DNA of 38,435 bases from Acetobacteraceae bacterium. GTDB lineage: Bacteria; Pseudomonadota; Alphaproteobacteria; Acetobacterales; Acetobacteraceae. The stretch spans positions 1-38,435 of the forward strand of contig JAIEOP010000401.1 of assembly GCA_019750465.1 (NCBI GenBank), given 5' to 3'. Numbering within the stretch: the first letter of the stretch is position 1; each line of letters begins with the position of its first letter. A model generated the notes under the pieces. That model saw only the letters and a program-made list of their open reading frames with translations. It was not told where the DNA came from and did not search any database. This document shows, piece by piece, positions 10,404 to 17,595 of this stretch. A program made the position numbers and the translations under genes.

Positions 10404-11456
10404 TCACCGGGCGCCGCCCTGGGGCCGCGGCGCCGCGCCGCCACGGGCTCCGCCGGCAGGCCCGGCCCCGCCGCCGCTCCCCTGGGCTGCCAGCGGATCC
10501 TCGCCGCCCTGCTGCTGCGGCAGGATAAGCCCCTGCACCCGCGCCCCCGGGGTGGAGACCAGCCGCGCCACGCCGGTCTGCAGGTTCACGATGGCCTCCT
10601 GGCCGTTGATCTGGTTGTCGCCCCGGGTGATGCGGACATTGCCGAGGATGCGGGCCATGCCGGTCGCCGCGGAATAGACGCCGCGGTCGCCGCGCACCAC
10701 GTCGAGCGCAGTGCGGATCTCCACGCTGCCGAAGGCCTCGACGCGGTCGAGCTTGCCGGCGCCGGGCACGTCGCGCCCCTCCGGCGTCCTGGCGCGCGGC
10801 GCCGCTGCTGGGGTGGCGCCGCCGGCCGCAGGCGCCTCCTCGAGGAAATAGGCGACGATGGTATCGGCCGTGATCCGCCGTCCCTCCGCCCGGTCGGTCA
10901 CCACCGCGCCGCCGCGCGCCACCGCCATGCGCCGTCCGGACCAGTATTCCAGGCTGTCGCGCGCGGTGATGTCGTTCGCGCCGGAGGTGAGGGACAGGTT
11001 CCGGCCGGTCAGCACGAGCACGGCCTGGTCGATGTCGTAGACCGCGCGGTCGCCGCGGGCGATGTCGGTGGCGGTGGTGATCTTCACCCGCCCCTCGGCC
11101 TCCAGCCGCCAGATCTCGCTGCCGCCCGACAGCGGCGATTCGGCGGAGGCCGCCGGGGTGGCGCCGGGTGGCCGGCCCGGTGCGGCGGCCTGCTGCCGGG
11201 AGCCCTCCTGCCTGTCCGGCGGCTGCCGGTAGCGCGCCAGCAGGCGCTCGGCATCCACCGTCACGCCGTCCTGCACGGCGCGGGCGTTGCCGCGGGCGAT
11301 CACCACCTGCTCGCCCTGGCGCCATTCGATGCCGTCGGTCGCGGTGACCTCGACCGGTCCGCCGCGGCTGAGGTCGATGCCCTGCGCCGCGGCGCCCAGG
11401 GCGCCGAGCAGCATGGCCAGCCCGGAAAGGGTGCGGAGCAGAGGTTGCCCGGTCAT
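10404..11456 (-). CDS. lptA: LptA/OstA-family LPS transport protein, long form
   Basis: LptA forms the periplasmic bridge that carries LPS from LptC to LptD. The protein has 350 residues, nearly twice the roughly 185 of E. coli LptA. A signal peptide is clear (MTGQPLLRTLSGLAMLLGAL, cleavage near GAAAQG). OstA-like beta-strand patterns appear three times: residues about 34-80 (VEVTATDGIEWRQGEQVVIARGNA), about 110-200 (ATDIARGDRAVYDIDQAVLVLTG...) and about 235-300 (LDVVRGDRGVYSAATGMARILGN). Proline/alanine-rich linkers lie between, and the tail is Gly/Pro/Ala-rich. Its ATG overlaps the lptC stop by 4 bp. Confidence 0.88.
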   Translation of the reverse strand: MTGQPLLRTLSGLAMLLGALGAAAQGIDLSRGGPVEVTATDGIEWRQGEQVVIARGNARAVQDGVTVDAERLLARYRQPPDRQEGSRQQAAAPGRPPGATPAASAESPLSGGSEIWRLEAEGRVKITTATDIARGDRAVYDIDQAVLVLTGRNLSLTSGANDITARDSLEYWSGRRMAVARGGAVVTDRAEGRRITADTIVAYFLEEAPAAGGATPAAAPRARTPEGRDVPGAGKLDRVEAFGSVEIRTALDVVRGDRGVYSAATGMARILGNVRITRGDNQINGQEAIVNLQTGVARLVSTPGARVQGLILPQQQGGEDPLAAQGSGGGAGPAGGARGGAAPRPQGGAR

Positions 11457-12172
11457 GGGCGGCTCTCCAGGACGGCCCGGGCGTTGCCGGTGAAGACCAC
11501 CACCGCGCCACGCTCGGTCAGGCGGAAGCCTTCCGAGGTCAGGGTGCCGAAGCCGCCCTGCGCGGCGACCGGCGTGTCGCCCTCGGCCGCGCCCTCATCC
11601 AGCAGCACCAGCGCCTGCGCCGTGCGCAGCATGGTGCCGTTGTCGTGGTAGATGGTGACGTTCCCCTCCAGCAGCAGCCGGTGCGCCGGCTTGTCGTAGC
11701 GGCCGGTATCGGCGCGCACGAAGACCCAGGCGCCGTCGTTCAGCACGATGTCGCCGCGCGGCTCGGTGAGATCGAGGATCTCCTCGGCGCCCACCTGCTG
11801 GCCGATGGCGGCGGTGATGGTGTAGGGCCGGCTTTCCTCGTCGATGCCGCGGTAGCGCGGGTTGACGACGCGCAGCGCCTCCGCCCGCGGTTCGATGGTG
11901 CGGCGGAAGCTGACGCGCCCGCCATCGCCCTGGCCGTCGATCTCCGGCCAGAAGGCGATGGCGGAGAGCAGGCCGAGCGCCAGGACCGGCAGCAGGACCT
12001 TCACCGCCCGGACGGCGAACCGCCGGCGGGCCAGCGCGCCTGGGCTCGGCGCGCGGCGCGCCCGCGAGGGCGGCGGCATGTGCCGGCCAGGCCCGCCTGT
12101 CGCGGCCCGCCGCGGGCCGGGGCCCGCAAGGACCGGCGCGGGCCGGTCCGGCGTTCCGGTCCGTCCGCTCAT
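11453..12172 (-). CDS. lptC: LPS export system protein LptC
   Basis: LptC is an inner-membrane protein with a periplasmic beta-jellyroll that receives LPS from LptBFG and passes it to LptA. The protein has 239 residues. A long Arg/Pro-rich cytoplasmic N-terminus (1-50) precedes one membrane segment (about 57-75, VKVLLPVLALGLLSAIAFW). The periplasmic part has VVNPRYRGIDEESRPYTITA and repeated strands LTEPRGDIVLNDGAWVFVRA and LLLEGNVTIYHDNGT, the typical LptC fold. It overlaps kdsD upstream and lptA downstream by 4 bp each, so the three are translationally coupled. Confidence 0.9.
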   Translation of the reverse strand: MSGRTGTPDRPAPVLAGPGPRRAATGGPGRHMPPPSRARRAPSPGALARRRFAVRAVKVLLPVLALGLLSAIAFWPEIDGQGDGGRVSFRRTIEPRAEALRVVNPRYRGIDEESRPYTITAAIGQQVGAEEILDLTEPRGDIVLNDGAWVFVRADTGRYDKPAHRLLLEGNVTIYHDNGTMLRTAQALVLLDEGAAEGDTPVAAQGGFGTLTSEGFRLTERGAVVVFTGNARAVLESRP

Positions 12173-13218
12173 GCGACGCCGGCCCGCAGCAGGTCGTGCA
12201 CGTGCAGGATGCCGACCGGGGCGCCACCGTCCGCCACCACGAAGAGCGTGGTGATGCTGCGCTCGTTCATCAGGCGCAGCGCCTCGGCGGCCAGGGTGTC
12301 GGGGCCGATGGTGCGCGGCGCGCGCGTCATCACCTCGCCCGCGGTGCGCGCCAGCAGCGAGGATTGCGGCGCCGCCCCGCCAGGGGCGAGGGCCCGGCGC
12401 AGGTCGCCATCCGTGATCACGCCGACCAGCCGCCCGTCCGCGACGATGCCGAGGCAGCCGAAGCGCTTCTCCGACATCGCCACCAGGGCGGCGTCCATGC
12501 GCATCTCCGGCGGCGCCAGCGGCACCTCCGCGCCGCCATGCATCAGGTCCCGCGCGCGCGACAGCTTGGCGCCCAGCCGCCCGCCCGGGTGGAAGGTGCG
12601 GAAATCGGCGGCGGTGAAGCCGCGCCGGGTCAGCAGCGCCACCGCCAGCGCGTCGCCCAGCGCGAGTTGCATGGTGGTGCTGGTGGTGGGTGCGAGGCCC
12701 ATGGGGCAGGCCTCAGGCGCCGCCGGCAGCAGCAGCGCCACGTCGGCATCGCGCGCGAGCGCGCTGTCGGCCCGGCCGGAGATCGCCACCAGCGGCAGGC
12801 CGAAGCGGCGGGCATGCGCCACCAGGTCCGCGAGTTCCGGCGTCTCCCCCGAATTCGACAGCGCCAGCACGCCGTCCCCGGGGACCACCATGCCGAGATC
12901 GCCATGCGAGGCTTCGGCAGGGTGCACGAACAGCGCGGGGGTGCCGGTGGAGGCAAGGGTCGCGGCGATCTTGCGGGCGACATGGCCCGACTTGCCCATG
13001 CCGGTGACGACGACCCGGCCGGTCACCCCGGACAGCAGGGCGACGGCCCGGGCGAAGCCGCCCGCCTCGAGGCCCTCGGCGAGTTGCCGGAGCGCGGCCG
13101 CCTCCAGCGACAGCACCCGGCGGCCGACCTCCAGGTCGGCCGAGGCGGCAGACGCTGGCAGGGTCGGCGCGGCGTCGGGGCCGAGCCGGGCGGGAAGGCT
13201 GGTCTGGGGCAGGTCCAC
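12169..13218 (-). CDS. kdsD: Arabinose-5-phosphate isomerase (KdsD/KpsF family)
   Basis: Interconverts ribulose-5-phosphate and arabinose-5-phosphate, the first step of Kdo synthesis for LPS. A SIS sugar-isomerase domain covers the first two thirds (VVVTGMGKSGHVARKIAATLASTGTP, HPAEASHGDLGMV, LALSNSGETPEL, CPMGLAPTTSTT). Two CBS domains follow (DLMHGG...VAMSEKRFGCLGIVADGRLVGVITDGDLRR and VMTRAPRTIGPDTL...GILHVHDLLRAG). The start is uncertain. The GTG at 13218 gives 349 residues. A TTG at 13326 overlaps the upstream hydrolase stop (TTGA) but adds a 36-residue tail unlike the family. A GTG at 13116 gives 315 residues. E. coli KdsD is 328. A promoter candidate at 13226-13254 would exclude the TTG. 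Confidence 0.9.
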   Translation of the reverse strand: MDLPQTSLPARLGPDAAPTLPASAASADLEVGRRVLSLEAAALRQLAEGLEAGGFARAVALLSGVTGRVVVTGMGKSGHVARKIAATLASTGTPALFVHPAEASHGDLGMVVPGDGVLALSNSGETPELADLVAHARRFGLPLVAISGRADSALARDADVALLLPAAPEACPMGLAPTTSTTMQLALGDALAVALLTRRGFTAADFRTFHPGGRLGAKLSRARDLMHGGAEVPLAPPEMRMDAALVAMSEKRFGCLGIVADGRLVGVITDGDLRRALAPGGAAPQSSLLARTAGEVMTRAPRTIGPDTLAAEALRLMNERSITTLFVVADGGAPVGILHVHDLLRAGVA

Positions 13219-13225
13219 GCCCGCC

Positions 13226-13254
13226 TGTATGCTGCCCGAGGCCCAGGGGGTCAA
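13226..13254 (-). promoter_or_regulatory. Candidate sigma-70 promoter of the kdsD-lpt-rpoN operon
   Basis: On the minus strand TTGACC (13254-13249) is separated by 17 bases from CATACA (13231-13226). It lies in the gap between the hydrolase stop and kdsD. If it is used, transcription would begin at about 13219, next to the GTG at 13218, and translation might start there leaderless or at the downstream GTG at 13116. Confidence 0.4.
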
Positions 13255-13322
13255 CGACAGCGTGCGGATGTGATCAAGAATCGTGCCAACGGGTGGGGAG
13301 CGGCGGACGGGTGGCGTCGTGA

Positions 13323-14108
13323 TCAACTGCCCGCGTCCAGGAACGGCTGGAGCAGGCCGAGGAACCCTTCTGGATTCTCCGCATGCACCCAGTGTCCCGC
13401 CCGCGGCACGGTGGCGAAGCGGGCGGCGGGGAACAGCGCCCGGAAGCGGGCGTGGTGCTCGGGCCGGATGTAGTCGGACCGCTCCCCCGCGAGCACCAGG
13501 ACGGGGCCGGGATAGCGGGTCGCCAGTTGGGGGAAGCCCTCGATCGCGGGCATGGCGGCGCCGATCGCGGGCAGGTTGAGCCGCCAGGACGGCCGGTCGG
13601 GTTCGAACGGGGCACCCTCGAAGCGCAGGTTCTGCACCAGGAAGGCGCGGATGCCGGGCTGCGGCACCGCCCCGGCCAGCGCCGCATCGGCCTCGCGCCG
13701 GGTCAGGCCGGGCCGCAGCGGCACCGCCTGCATGGCCGCGACATAGGGCCGCAAGGCCGGCGGATTGGCCGCCGGGGCGACGTCCACGACCACCAGCCGG
13801 CCCACCGTGTCCGGCCGGGTCAGCGCCAGGACCATGGCGACCTTGCCGCCCATGGAATGGCCGACCACCGTGGCGCCTGGCGCGGCCAGCGCCGCCAGCG
13901 TCTCCGCAACGTCCCCGGCCATGGTCGGGTAGTCCATCGCGGCATCCCAGGGGCTGGCGCCGTGGTTGCGCAGGTCGAGGGCGATCACCCGCCGCCCCGC
14001 CCCGGCCAGGCGCTTCTGCACCGTGCCCCAGTTCTGCGCCGCCCCGAACAGCCCGTGCAGCAGCACGACCGGCGCGCCCGTGCCCATCTCCACCGCGTTC
14101 AGTCGCAT
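13323..14108 (-). CDS. Alpha/beta hydrolase (YbfF/ABHD11-like)
   Basis: A 261-residue single-domain hydrolase. Oxyanion motif HGLFGAAQNW (from residue 18), nucleophile elbow GHSMGG (Ser85), acid residue in AGERSDYI, and C-terminal His in AGHWVHAENPEGF. The pattern DLRNHGASPW is typical of the YbfF/ABHD11 esterase branch. The substrate is not determined by sequence; small acyl or acyl-CoA esters are plausible. It is cytoplasmic with no signal peptide. It lies 10 bp after the EamA transporter on the same strand and just upstream of kdsD. Confidence 0.88.
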   Translation of the reverse strand: MRLNAVEMGTGAPVVLLHGLFGAAQNWGTVQKRLAGAGRRVIALDLRNHGASPWDAAMDYPTMAGDVAETLAALAAPGATVVGHSMGGKVAMVLALTRPDTVGRLVVVDVAPAANPPALRPYVAAMQAVPLRPGLTRREADAALAGAVPQPGIRAFLVQNLRFEGAPFEPDRPSWRLNLPAIGAAMPAIEGFPQLATRYPGPVLVLAGERSDYIRPEHHARFRALFPAARFATVPRAGHWVHAENPEGFLGLLQPFLDAGS

Positions 14109-14118
14109 GGCAGCGTCC

Positions 14119-14979
14119 CTACCCGCGCGAGGCCAGCCAGACGCTGACCCCGATCAGCGCCCCGCCCAGCAGGATGTCCGGCCCGAGCGCCTCGTCCAGC
14201 CACAGATGGGAGACGACCACCCCCATGGCGGGGATCAGCAGGAAGCCCACCGCCGTCATCACGCCGGAGAGCCGGCGTCCGGCCTCGATGGTGGCCCAGG
14301 TGCCGATCGGCGCGGCGAAGGCGCCGACGAAGAGGGCGTGCCACAGCGCCTCCCGCGGCACCCCGCCCGTCGGCGCGCGCCACAGTGCCAGCGGCAGGAT
14401 CAGCAAGGCGCCCAGGGCGAAGCACCAGGGCAGCAGGTCGAGCACGGGCCGGGTCGGCGGAAAGCGCCGGGTCACCAGGATGGCGACGCTCCACGCCAGG
14501 CTCGCCCCCAGCAGCAGCCCGTAGCCCGGCAGCATCCCAAGCGTGGCGCCGGAGAGCAGCGACCAGGGCGCCATCAGCATCGCCACGCCGAGCAGCCCGA
14601 TGCCCGCCGCCCACCACTGCCGCGGCGAGACGCGCTCGCCCAGCACCACGACCGAGAGCGGGATCAGCCAGAACACCGTGACATTGCCGAGGATCGCCGT
14701 GCGCCCCGCCGGCACGTAGTCCAGCGCCAGGTGCGCCATGGCGAAGAAGCTGCCGATCTGCAGCAGCCCCACGGCGACCACCGTGGGCCGGTCCGCCCGC
14801 GCCGGGATCCGCAGCCGCCCCAGCGCCGCCAGCAGCAGCCCCGAGACCAGCGCCGCCAGCGCAGCCCGGTTCAGCGCGAACCACAGCGAGGAGGCGCCGG
14901 CATCCAGCGCATGCTTGGTGATCGGCCAGATGCCGCCGAACAGCACGACGGAGACCAGCAGGTAGCGAAGGCCCGACAG
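14119..14979 (-). CDS. DMT-superfamily (EamA) transporter, start unclear
   Basis: An inner-membrane permease of the drug/metabolite transporter superfamily, with two EamA repeats of five membrane segments each. First segment: YLLVSVVLFGGIWPITKHAL. Later: VGLLQIGSFFAMAHLALDYV, ILGNVTVFWLIPLSVVVLGE (the conserved end of repeat 1), then PIGTWATIEAGRRLSG and LIPAMGVVVSHLWLDEALG (end of repeat 2). The 5' end abuts the composite repeat at 14981-15087. The best family-length start is a CTG at 14979 behind repeat-derived AGGGGAGGGG. A GTG at 14946 would cut into the first membrane segment, and GTGs at 15030/15033 would translate part of the repeat. The substrate is unknown. Confidence 0.8.
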   Translation of the reverse strand: MSGLRYLLVSVVLFGGIWPITKHALDAGASSLWFALNRAALAALVSGLLLAALGRLRIPARADRPTVVAVGLLQIGSFFAMAHLALDYVPAGRTAILGNVTVFWLIPLSVVVLGERVSPRQWWAAGIGLLGVAMLMAPWSLLSGATLGMLPGYGLLLGASLAWSVAILVTRRFPPTRPVLDLLPWCFALGALLILPLALWRAPTGGVPREALWHALFVGAFAAPIGTWATIEAGRRLSGVMTAVGFLLIPAMGVVVSHLWLDEALGPDILLGGALIGVSVWLASRG

Positions 14980-14980
14980 C

Positions 14981-15087
14981 GCCCCCCTCCCCTGCGGAGC
15001 GGGGAAGGGGTCGGGGGTGGGGGGGGCCACCACCGATGATGGCGGCCCCCACCCCCACCCAGCCCTCCCCCGCCAGCGGGGGAGGGT
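14981..15087. repeat. Composite palindromic repeat, copy 2 (between quinone oxidoreductase and EamA gene)
   Basis: It has the same organisation as copy 1 at 9476-9580. A first unit (CCCCCTCCCCTGC ... GCGGGGAAGGGG, 14982-15010) is followed by G-rich sequence, a short spacer, a C-rich lead (GGCCCCCACCCCCACCCAG) and a perfect 11-bp inverted repeat: CCCTCCCCCGC at 15063-15073 and GCGGGGGAGGG at 15076-15086. It ends 3 bases before the stop of the quinone oxidoreductase gene and begins 1 base from the possible start of the EamA gene. Confidence 0.8.
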
Positions 15088-15089
15088 GC

Positions 15090-16100
15090 TCAATCGGCGA
15101 CCTTCAGCATGATCTTGCCGATGTGCTGGCTGCTCTCCATCAGCCGGTGCGCCGCGGCCGCCTCGGCCAGCGGGAAGACCTTGTAGATCGGCGGCGCGCA
15201 ACGGCCCTCATCCAGCAAGGGCCAGACCTTGGCCCGCAGCTCGGCGGCGATCGCGCCCTTCTGCGCCGTGGTGCGCGGCCGCATGGTGCTGCCCGTCACC
15301 GTCAGCCGGCGCAGCATGATCGGCAGCAGGTCCGCCCGCTCCACCGTGTTTCCGCCCAGCATGGCGATCAGCACCAGCCGCCCGTCCATGCGCAGCGAGC
15401 GCAGGTTGCGCCCGAAATAGCCGCCGCCGACCATGTCCAGCACCACGTCGACCAGCCCGCCGTCGGTGAGGCGCTTCACTTCCTCGACGAAGTCCTGCGT
15501 CTTGTAGTCGATCGCCGCATCCGCCCCGAGATCGAGACAGGCCTTCACCTTCTCCGCACTGCCGGCGGTGGCGAAGACCGTCGCACCGAAGGCCTTGCCG
15601 AGCTGGATGGCGGTGACGCCGATGCCGGAGGTGCCGCCATGCACCAGCACCGTCTCGCCGGCCGCCAGCCGGCCATGGCCGAACAGGTTGGCCCAGACGG
15701 TGAAGAAGACCTCGGGCAGCGATGCCGCCCGGATCGCGTCGGAGCCCTTCGGCCAGGGCAGGCATTGCGGCGCCGGCGCCGCGCAGTATTCCGCATAGCC
15801 GCCACCGTTGGTCAGGGCGCAGACCCGGTCGCCGACCTTCCAGGGGCCTGCCTCGGGTCCGGCGGCCACCACCTCGCCCGCGACCTCCAGGCCGATCACG
15901 GTATTGGCACCGATGGGGGCGGGGTAGTTGCCCTCCCGCTGCGCCACGTCCGGCCGGTTCACGCCGGCCGCCTGCACGCGGATCAGCACCTCGTCCGCCT
16001 TCGGCTGCGGCAGCGGGGCGGTGGCGGGCACCAGCACCTCCGGCCCGCCGCCGGCGCCATGCGTGATGAAGGTCATGCTCGGCGGCAGCGTGGCGGCCAT
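15090..16100 (-). CDS. NAD(P)H quinone oxidoreductase (PIG3/TP53I3 type, MDR superfamily)
   Basis: A zinc-free medium-chain dehydrogenase/reductase that reduces quinones with NADPH. The protein has 336 residues from the ATG at 16100 (GGGAG site 8 bases upstream); a GTG at 16109 is possible. The N-terminal GroES-like domain has VQAAGVNRPDVAQREGNYP and GLEVAGEVVAAG. The Rossmann domain has VHGGTSGIGVTAIQLGKAFG (NADPH-binding AxxGxxG type), then VDVVLDMVGGGYF and LVLIAMLGG. The C-terminus HIGKIMLKV is typical of the PIG3 subgroup. It is the first gene on minus here, divergent from the binding-protein gene. The composite repeat sits directly behind its stop. Confidence 0.92.
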   Translation of the reverse strand: MAATLPPSMTFITHGAGGGPEVLVPATAPLPQPKADEVLIRVQAAGVNRPDVAQREGNYPAPIGANTVIGLEVAGEVVAAGPEAGPWKVGDRVCALTNGGGYAEYCAAPAPQCLPWPKGSDAIRAASLPEVFFTVWANLFGHGRLAAGETVLVHGGTSGIGVTAIQLGKAFGATVFATAGSAEKVKACLDLGADAAIDYKTQDFVEEVKRLTDGGLVDVVLDMVGGGYFGRNLRSLRMDGRLVLIAMLGGNTVERADLLPIMLRRLTVTGSTMRPRTTAQKGAIAAELRAKVWPLLDEGRCAPPIYKVFPLAEAAAAHRLMESSQHIGKIMLKVAD

Positions 16101-16249
16101 GGCGGTCACTCCCGGACAGGGGCGCTGGCTTCCGGCCTGCCGGGCGCCGCGTCAAGCGTCGCATCCGGGGGGTGCAGGTGCGGGATGGACAGCGGCGGCT
16201 GCTGCGCCTTCACTCCCGCCACAGCGCCGCGCCGGGAAGAGGAGGATGC

Positions 16250-17512
16250 GTGCCGAAGCATCACGTCCCCGGTCGACGCCGGGTCCTGGGTGGTGCGGCC
16301 CTGCTCGCCGCCGCCCTGGCCGCGGCTCGCCCCGCGCCTGCCCAGCCCACGCCCGGCCAGGCACCGGCGGAGTTGCGCTTCGGTGCGCTCTTTCCGCTCT
16401 CCGGCCCGCTCGCCCTGCTCGGTGACGAGTGCGTCCGCGGCGTCGAGCTGGCGACCGAGGAGCGCAACGCGGGGGGCGGCGTGCTCGGGCGCCCGGCGCG
16501 GCTGTTGCGCACCGATGTCACCGACCCCGCCCAGGCCGGGGCCGAGGCGCGGCGCCTGGCCGGGCTCCCCGGCACCGAGCGCCCCGTGGCGCTGTTCGGC
16601 ACGCTGGATGGCCAGCTCGCGCTGGCCGCCTCGCAGGCCGCGGAACTTGCCAGCCTCCCCTATCTCGAGCTCGCCGCCGGGACCGATGCGCTGACCGAGC
16701 GGGGCTTCCGCCTGCTGTTCCGCGCCTGTCCGCGCGCCACCGAACTGGCCAGCACGGCGCTGGAGGCGGTGCCGCCGCTGGCCGCCCTGATCGGGGAGGC
16801 GCCGGCCGCGCTGCGCCTCGGCCTGCTGCAGGACGATGCGCTGAGCCCGCAGGCCCTGGCCGAGACGCTGGAGGCGCGGATCCGGGAGCAGGGCCTGACG
16901 CTCGCGGCCAGGGCCGGGTACCGCGCGCAGCAGCCGGCCGAGATCGCGGTCGCGCTGCGCCGCCTGCGCGCGGCGGAGACGCAGGTGCTGATCCATTGCA
17001 GCCGCGCCGCCAATCCGGTGCCGCTGTTCCGCGCGCTGCGCGAGGAGGGCTGGCTGCCGCGGGCGCATCTCGGCCTCGGCGGCGGCTATGCCCTTGCGGA
17101 TACCGCGCTGGCGCTGGGGCCCGAGCTCGACTTCACCCTGCTCGGCGACCTGCCGCAGCCGCGCATCGACGACCGCTTCGCGCCCGGCGTCGCCGCCTTC
17201 ACCGAGGCCTATCGCCGCCGCTACGGCGCCGAGCCGCGCTCCGGCCACTCGCTCGCCTGCTATGGCGGGGCGCTGATGTTCTACGAGGCGTTCCAGCGCG
17301 CCGGGGCCACCGACCCGGCGCGGGTCCGGGCCGCGATCCTGGCCACCGACCTGCCGCTCGGCGCGCTGCCGAATGGCTGGGGCGCGCGGTTCGACGAGCG
17401 CGGGCAGAATGGCCGGGCGCGCACGGTGGTGCTGCAATGGCGCGGCGGCGTGCTCAGCACGGTGCTGCCGGCGGAGGCGGCGGTCGCCCCGCTGGCCCTG
17501 GCCCCGCCCTGA
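16250..17512 (+). CDS. ABC transporter substrate-binding protein (LIV/amide type), orphan
   Basis: A periplasmic type I binding protein of 420 residues. The GTG at 16250 follows AAGAGGAGGA (16236-16245). The N-terminus has a twin-arginine-like signal, GRRRVLGGAALLAAALAAARPAPAQ. The mature part starts ELRFGALFPLSGPLALLGDECVRGVELATEE, the classic start of the branched-chain amino acid/amide binding family. The two lobes are joined near residues 120-160 and 290-330 (LACYGGALMFYEAFQRAGATDPARVRAAI). No permease or ATPase gene is adjacent, so its transporter partners lie elsewhere. The ligand is not predictable. The FAH-family gene and a hydrolase follow on the same strand, which suggests uptake and breakdown of a related carboxylate, but this is weak inference. 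Confidence 0.88.
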   Translation: MPKHHVPGRRRVLGGAALLAAALAAARPAPAQPTPGQAPAELRFGALFPLSGPLALLGDECVRGVELATEERNAGGGVLGRPARLLRTDVTDPAQAGAEARRLAGLPGTERPVALFGTLDGQLALAASQAAELASLPYLELAAGTDALTERGFRLLFRACPRATELASTALEAVPPLAALIGEAPAALRLGLLQDDALSPQALAETLEARIREQGLTLAARAGYRAQQPAEIAVALRRLRAAETQVLIHCSRAANPVPLFRALREEGWLPRAHLGLGGGYALADTALALGPELDFTLLGDLPQPRIDDRFAPGVAAFTEAYRRRYGAEPRSGHSLACYGGALMFYEAFQRAGATDPARVRAAILATDLPLGALPNGWGARFDERGQNGRARTVVLQWRGGVLSTVLPAEAAVAPLALAPP

Positions 17513-17541
17513 CGGGGGCGGACCGCGGCGGCGCGGCGCCG

Positions 17542-17569
17542 TTGTCGGGACGCCACGGCGATGTAGTTT
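17542..17569 (+). promoter_or_regulatory. Candidate promoter of the FAH-family gene
   Basis: TTGTCG (17542-17547), a 16-base spacer and TAGTTT (17564-17569) lie 27 bases before the ATG at 17596. The ribosome site AGGAGGAACGACGAGG is between. The sequence TAGTTTGGCCCCG recurs with one change just before the TPR gene (20573). Confidence 0.4.
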
Positions 17570-17595
17570 GGCCCCGGACAGGAGGAACGACGAGG

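Noticed and set aside
13273-13288. Sigma-54-like TGGCACGATTCTTGAT on the minus strand upstream of kdsD
   Set aside because: The nearly invariant GC of the -12 element is GA here, so I do not count it as a sigma-54 promoter despite the good -24 half.
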